A DNA stretch of 64,000 nucleotides from Phytohabitans flavus (GTDB lineage: Bacteria; Actinomycetota; Actinomycetes; Mycobacteriales; Micromonosporaceae), in assembly GCF_011764545.1 (NCBI RefSeq), contig NZ_AP022870.1, forward strand, positions 5,750,001-5,814,000. The letters run 5' to 3'. The notes beneath the pieces are model-generated. The model was not told the DNA's origin and ran no database searches. It saw nothing but the letters and a program-made list of their open reading frames with translations. Made by a program: the position numbers and the translations under genes. Positions 61,542-64,000 of this stretch are shown piece by piece. The stretch's first letter is position 1. Every line of letters starts with the position of its first letter.

Positions 61542-62363
61542 TCAGGGCTTGCGGGCGACGCCGACCAGGTTGTCCAGTGTGGGCGGTGGGCCGGACGGGC
61601 TCGGGTCCGGCCGCCACACGGTGACGTCGACGAGACCGGGCTCGACGAACTCAAGTCCGTCGAAGTAGCTCCTGATCTCCTGCGGACTGCGCATCGTGTA
61701 CGGCGGGTTTGCCGTCTCGTTCCAGATCTCCATGACCTGGTTGAGCTCGGGATTCGTGTTGGCGCCGTCGAGAGCTACCAGATAGCTGCCCGAGGGCAGC
61801 ACGTCCATGATGCGCCGCACCACGTCCCGGGCTTCCTCCACTGTGGGCAGGTGGGCCAGGATCCCGGAGAGGATCACCGCGACCGGCTTGCTGAAGTCGA
61901 GCGTCCGGCCCGCCTCGCGCAGGATCGTCTCGGTGTCGCGGATGTCGGCGTCGATGTAGTCGGTCGCACCCTCGGGGCCGCTGGTGAGCAGCGCGCGGGC
62001 GTGCACGAGGACGAGCGGGTCGTAGTCGACGTAGACGATGCGCGACTCTGGGGCGACCGACTGGGCCACCTCGTGCGTGTTGTTGGCGGTGGGGAGCCCG
62101 GTGCCGACATCCAGGAACTGCCGGACGCCCGCCTCGCCGGCCAGGTATCGCACCGCGCGGTTGAGCACGGCGCGGTCGGCGCGCGCGATGTCCAACATGA
62201 TCGGGAACGCCTTGGTGATCTCGTCGCCGAGGGCCCGGTCGACGGCGTAGTTGTCCTTGCCGCCGAGCCAGTAGTTCCACACACGAGCGGTCTGTGGAAC
62301 GCTGCTGTCAATCTTGGGCTTTTCTCCCTCGTCCTTACCGGAGAGGTCGATTTCCTCGGTCAC
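61542..62363 (-). CDS. DUF574-family SAM-dependent methyltransferase
   Basis: 273 residues. ARVWNYWLGGKDNYAVDR is the DUF574 (methyltransf_19) hallmark; the SAM motif I is FLDVGTGLPTANNTHEVAQ and the acidic loop is VYVDYDPLVLVHARALL. Substrate is unknown; the family is strongly expanded in actinomycetes. GTG start with GAAGGG upstream. The stop lies 1 bp from the convergent membrane-protein stop. It follows the XRE-DUF5753 regulator on the same strand, 63 bp away, and may be its target. Confidence 0.9.
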   Translation of the reverse strand: MTEEIDLSGKDEGEKPKIDSSVPQTARVWNYWLGGKDNYAVDRALGDEITKAFPIMLDIARADRAVLNRAVRYLAGEAGVRQFLDVGTGLPTANNTHEVAQSVAPESRIVYVDYDPLVLVHARALLTSGPEGATDYIDADIRDTETILREAGRTLDFSKPVAVILSGILAHLPTVEEARDVVRRIMDVLPSGSYLVALDGANTNPELNQVMEIWNETANPPYTMRSPQEIRSYFDGLEFVEPGLVDVTVWRPDPSPSGPPPTLDNLVGVARKP

Positions 62364-62426
62364 GAGCGATGCCCTTCGGGTGTGCCGCGGATCGGTCCGG
62401 CGCGCTCGCCAAGGATATACATCCGA

Positions 62427-63323
62427 TCACTCCGGCGCCTGGTCGAGGTCGTGGAGAATACGCTCCAAAATCCGCACGGTATCGCGCAGTGGCGCGGCCT
62501 CGACGAATAGCCGGTTTACCGCGTCGAAGTAGTAGTCGACGTCTTCGCGCTTGTCCAGGTAAAGCGCGCCAGACAACTGCTCGATGTAGACGACATCGGG
62601 CAGGCTCGCCTGCGGGAAGCGGAGAATCGTGAAGGGCGTGCCGGCCACGGCGTAGCCACCGGCTGCGAGCGGGACCACCTGCAAGCTCACATTCGGCGCC
62701 TTGTCCACAATGGAGATGAGCGCCTCGATCTGGTCGCGCATCACCCGCCGGCCGCCGACCGGGCGGCGCAGCGCGGCCTCGTCGACCACTGCCCACAGCC
62801 GGGGCGGATCCGGCCGGGTGAGCACCTGCTGCCGCTCCAGCCGCAGCTTGACCCGGCGCTCGACCTCGTCGCGCAGCCCGGGGCTGTGGCTGAGACTCAT
62901 GACCGCCCGCGCATACTCTTCGGTCTGCAACAGGCCCGGCACGAACGCGACCTCGTAGGTCCGGATCAGCGCCGCGGTCGCCTCCAGGCCCAGGTAGCGC
63001 TGGAACCAGTTGGGTGTCACGTCGCTGTACGGATGCCACCAGCTGGGTGCGTTGGCCTCGCGGACGCGCGCCAGCAGCGCCTCGCGCTCGGCCTCGTCGC
63101 GCACGCCGTAAAGGGTGAGCAAATCCTTGACGTCGCGCTGCTTGAAGCCGACCCGGCCCAGCTCCATCCGGCTGAGCTTCGACTCCGAAGCCCGGATCGT
63201 CTCGCCGGCCTCGGCCCTGGTCAGGCCCCGCTCCTCGCGCAACTGGCGGAGCTGGGCACCGATGAGTATCCGGATGGCCGTCGGGCCATCGACGTGCCGG
63301 TCCTGCTCTGGTGATCCAGTCAC
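62427..63323 (-). CDS. XRE-family regulator with DUF5753 (Scr1/WhiJ-like)
   Basis: 298 residues from GTG 63323 (GGAGG 5-6 bases upstream; a longer frame to 63356 is possible). HTH_3 at ~14-70 (LRQLREERGLTRAEAGETIRASESKLSRME); the DUF5753 ligand-type domain follows (APSWWHPYSDVTPNWFQRYLGLEATAALIRTYE; VPGLLQTEEYARAVM; VVYIEQLSGALYLD). Such regulators usually sit with a small DUF397 protein, which is absent here. No toxin-antitoxin partner is visible. Confidence 0.9.
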   Translation of the reverse strand: MTGSPEQDRHVDGPTAIRILIGAQLRQLREERGLTRAEAGETIRASESKLSRMELGRVGFKQRDVKDLLTLYGVRDEAEREALLARVREANAPSWWHPYSDVTPNWFQRYLGLEATAALIRTYEVAFVPGLLQTEEYARAVMSLSHSPGLRDEVERRVKLRLERQQVLTRPDPPRLWAVVDEAALRRPVGGRRVMRDQIEALISIVDKAPNVSLQVVPLAAGGYAVAGTPFTILRFPQASLPDVVYIEQLSGALYLDKREDVDYYFDAVNRLFVEAAPLRDTVRILERILHDLDQAPE

Positions 63324-63393
63324 CCGCACCTCCCGGGCTGTCCCGACGCATAGCATGCCACCGGGTTGGCGGCAAAGCTACCGACGACGCGAG

Positions 63394-64000
63394 TCAGCTG
63401 GCGAGGACGCGTTCGTACGCGGCGCGAGACCTCCTCGTCGTGCGCAGGTAGTAGTCGAGGAACTCGCCCGGGTCACCGCCGTCGAGCAGCCGCACCACGC
63501 CGGCCAGGTCGACGCCGTGCCGGGGAAGCTGGTCGGTCGGACGGCCACGGACAAGCGTCAGCGCGTTGCGCACCCGGGCGGCGAGCGTCCAGCCGGCCGC
63601 CATCGCCTCGGCGTCGGCGGCGGGCACCAGACCGGCGTCGCGGGCCGCGGCGAGCGCGTCGAGAGTATGGGTGCAGCGCAGCTCCGGTCTCGCCCACGCG
63701 TGTCGAAGCTGCACGAGCTGCACGGCCCACTCCACATCGGCCAGTCCGCCCCGGCCCAGCTTGGCGTGGGTCGCCGGGTCGGCGCCGCGGGGCAGCCGCT
63801 CGACCTCCACCCGTGCCTTGATCCGGCGGATCTCGGTGACCTGCTCGCGGGTGAGGCCACCATCGGGGTACCGCACGGTGTCGGCGAGCGCCTCGAACTC
63901 CCGCCCCAGCGCCTCGTCGCCGGCCACCCATCGGGCCCGGAGCAGCGCCTGGGCCTCCCACACCTTCGACCATCGGGCGTAGTACTGCGCGTACGCGGCC
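63394..64000 (-). CDS. glnE: GlnE, C-terminal part (glutamine synthetase adenylyltransferase/deadenylylase), cut by window edge
   Basis: The C-terminal ~201 residues of GlnE; the start lies beyond 64000. YYARWSKVWEAQALLRARWVAGDEALG, VTEIRRIKARVEVERLPRGADP and KLGRGGLADVEWAVQLVQLRHA are the highly conserved adenylylation-domain (AT-C) motifs with the acidic DVEW pair. It adds AMP to GlnA Tyr397 and removes it. The target gene glnA is about 9 kb away, as in related genomes. Confidence 0.93.
   Translation of the reverse strand, partial: AAYAQYYARWSKVWEAQALLRARWVAGDEALGREFEALADTVRYPDGGLTREQVTEIRRIKARVEVERLPRGADPATHAKLGRGGLADVEWAVQLVQLRHAWARPELRCTHTLDALAAARDAGLVPAADAEAMAAGWTLAARVRNALTLVRGRPTDQLPRHGVDLAGVVRLLDGGDPGEFLDYYLRTTRRSRAAYERVLAS

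Noticed and set aside
1..64000. tRNA, rRNA, insertion sequences, prophage or plasmid genes
   Set aside because: No TTCRA-arm cloverleaf, transposase, integrase or phage structural motif was recognised while reading; a tRNA scan would be needed to exclude tRNAs fully.

Overview
The window is very GC-rich DNA with GTG/TTG starts, tight ATGA stop/start overlaps and one gene order typical of Actinobacteria. The gene order pepA-lpdA-sucB ... lipB-(aspS)-lipA-DUF4191 ... glnA-RDD ... glnE, the CobU-CobT fusion and the giant WG-repeat protein suggest a filamentous actinomycete of the Micromonosporaceae (Micromonospora/Phytohabitans-like). The family assignment is inference; no rRNA or tRNA gene was recognised.

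Layout. 1-5.2 kb: glycerate kinase, NadA, MurA and two conserved small proteins (DUF3043, DUF2461). 5.3-10.6 kb: a decayed cyclase/AAA regulator, a NarL-type two-component pair and an unknown protein. 10.7-15 kb: AzlCD amino-acid exporter with a divergent XRE-cupin regulator, then a three-gene ABC-2 exporter. 15.1-20.2 kb: one very large low-complexity/TPR/WG-repeat gene. 20.2-26.3 kb: aldo/keto reductase, M50 protease, and cobalamin late steps (CobU-CobT fusion, CobS). 26.2-33 kb: GcvT, PepA, Lpd and the lipoyl E2 enzyme. 33-35.4 kb: a doubly deleted SARP/AfsR regulator. 35.4-43.2 kb: epimerase, CooC-like ATPase, membrane protein, LipB, an archaeal-type AspRS under a T-box riboswitch, and LipA. 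43.3-52.7 kb: MetE-like protein, LuxR/LAL regulator, DUF4191, MenC, GNAT, CHRD protein, KDG kinase and KDPG aldolase. 52.8-64 kb: GlnA, RDD protein, a phytase-like secreted protein, PLP decarboxylase, two membrane proteins, DUF574 methyltransferase, XRE-DUF5753 regulator and the C-terminal part of GlnE.

How the parts connect. LipB and LipA make the lipoyl groups used by the E2 enzyme (two lipoyl domains), Lpd re-oxidises them, and GcvT belongs to the lipoyl-dependent glycine cleavage system. GlnA carries the adenylylation tyrosine that GlnE modifies and has a four-half-site GlnR operator upstream. KdgK and Eda are consecutive steps of 2-keto-3-deoxygluconate catabolism.

Most notable observations: (1) an aspartate-specific T-box leader (specifier GAC, UGGC matching the tRNA-Asp discriminator, perfect antisequestrator helices, alternative pairing over the RBS) in front of a short archaeal-type aspS; (2) a perfect 20-bp-stem palindrome inserted in frame inside that same aspS; (3) a second palindromic insert inside a membrane-protein gene; (4) a dispersed family of TTGATCAGGGA...TCCCTGATCAA hairpins at gene ends and a separate 60-bp dispersed repeat; (5) nine -1 frameshifts, nearly all at G/C runs of 4-5, which look like consensus errors rather than true pseudogenes.
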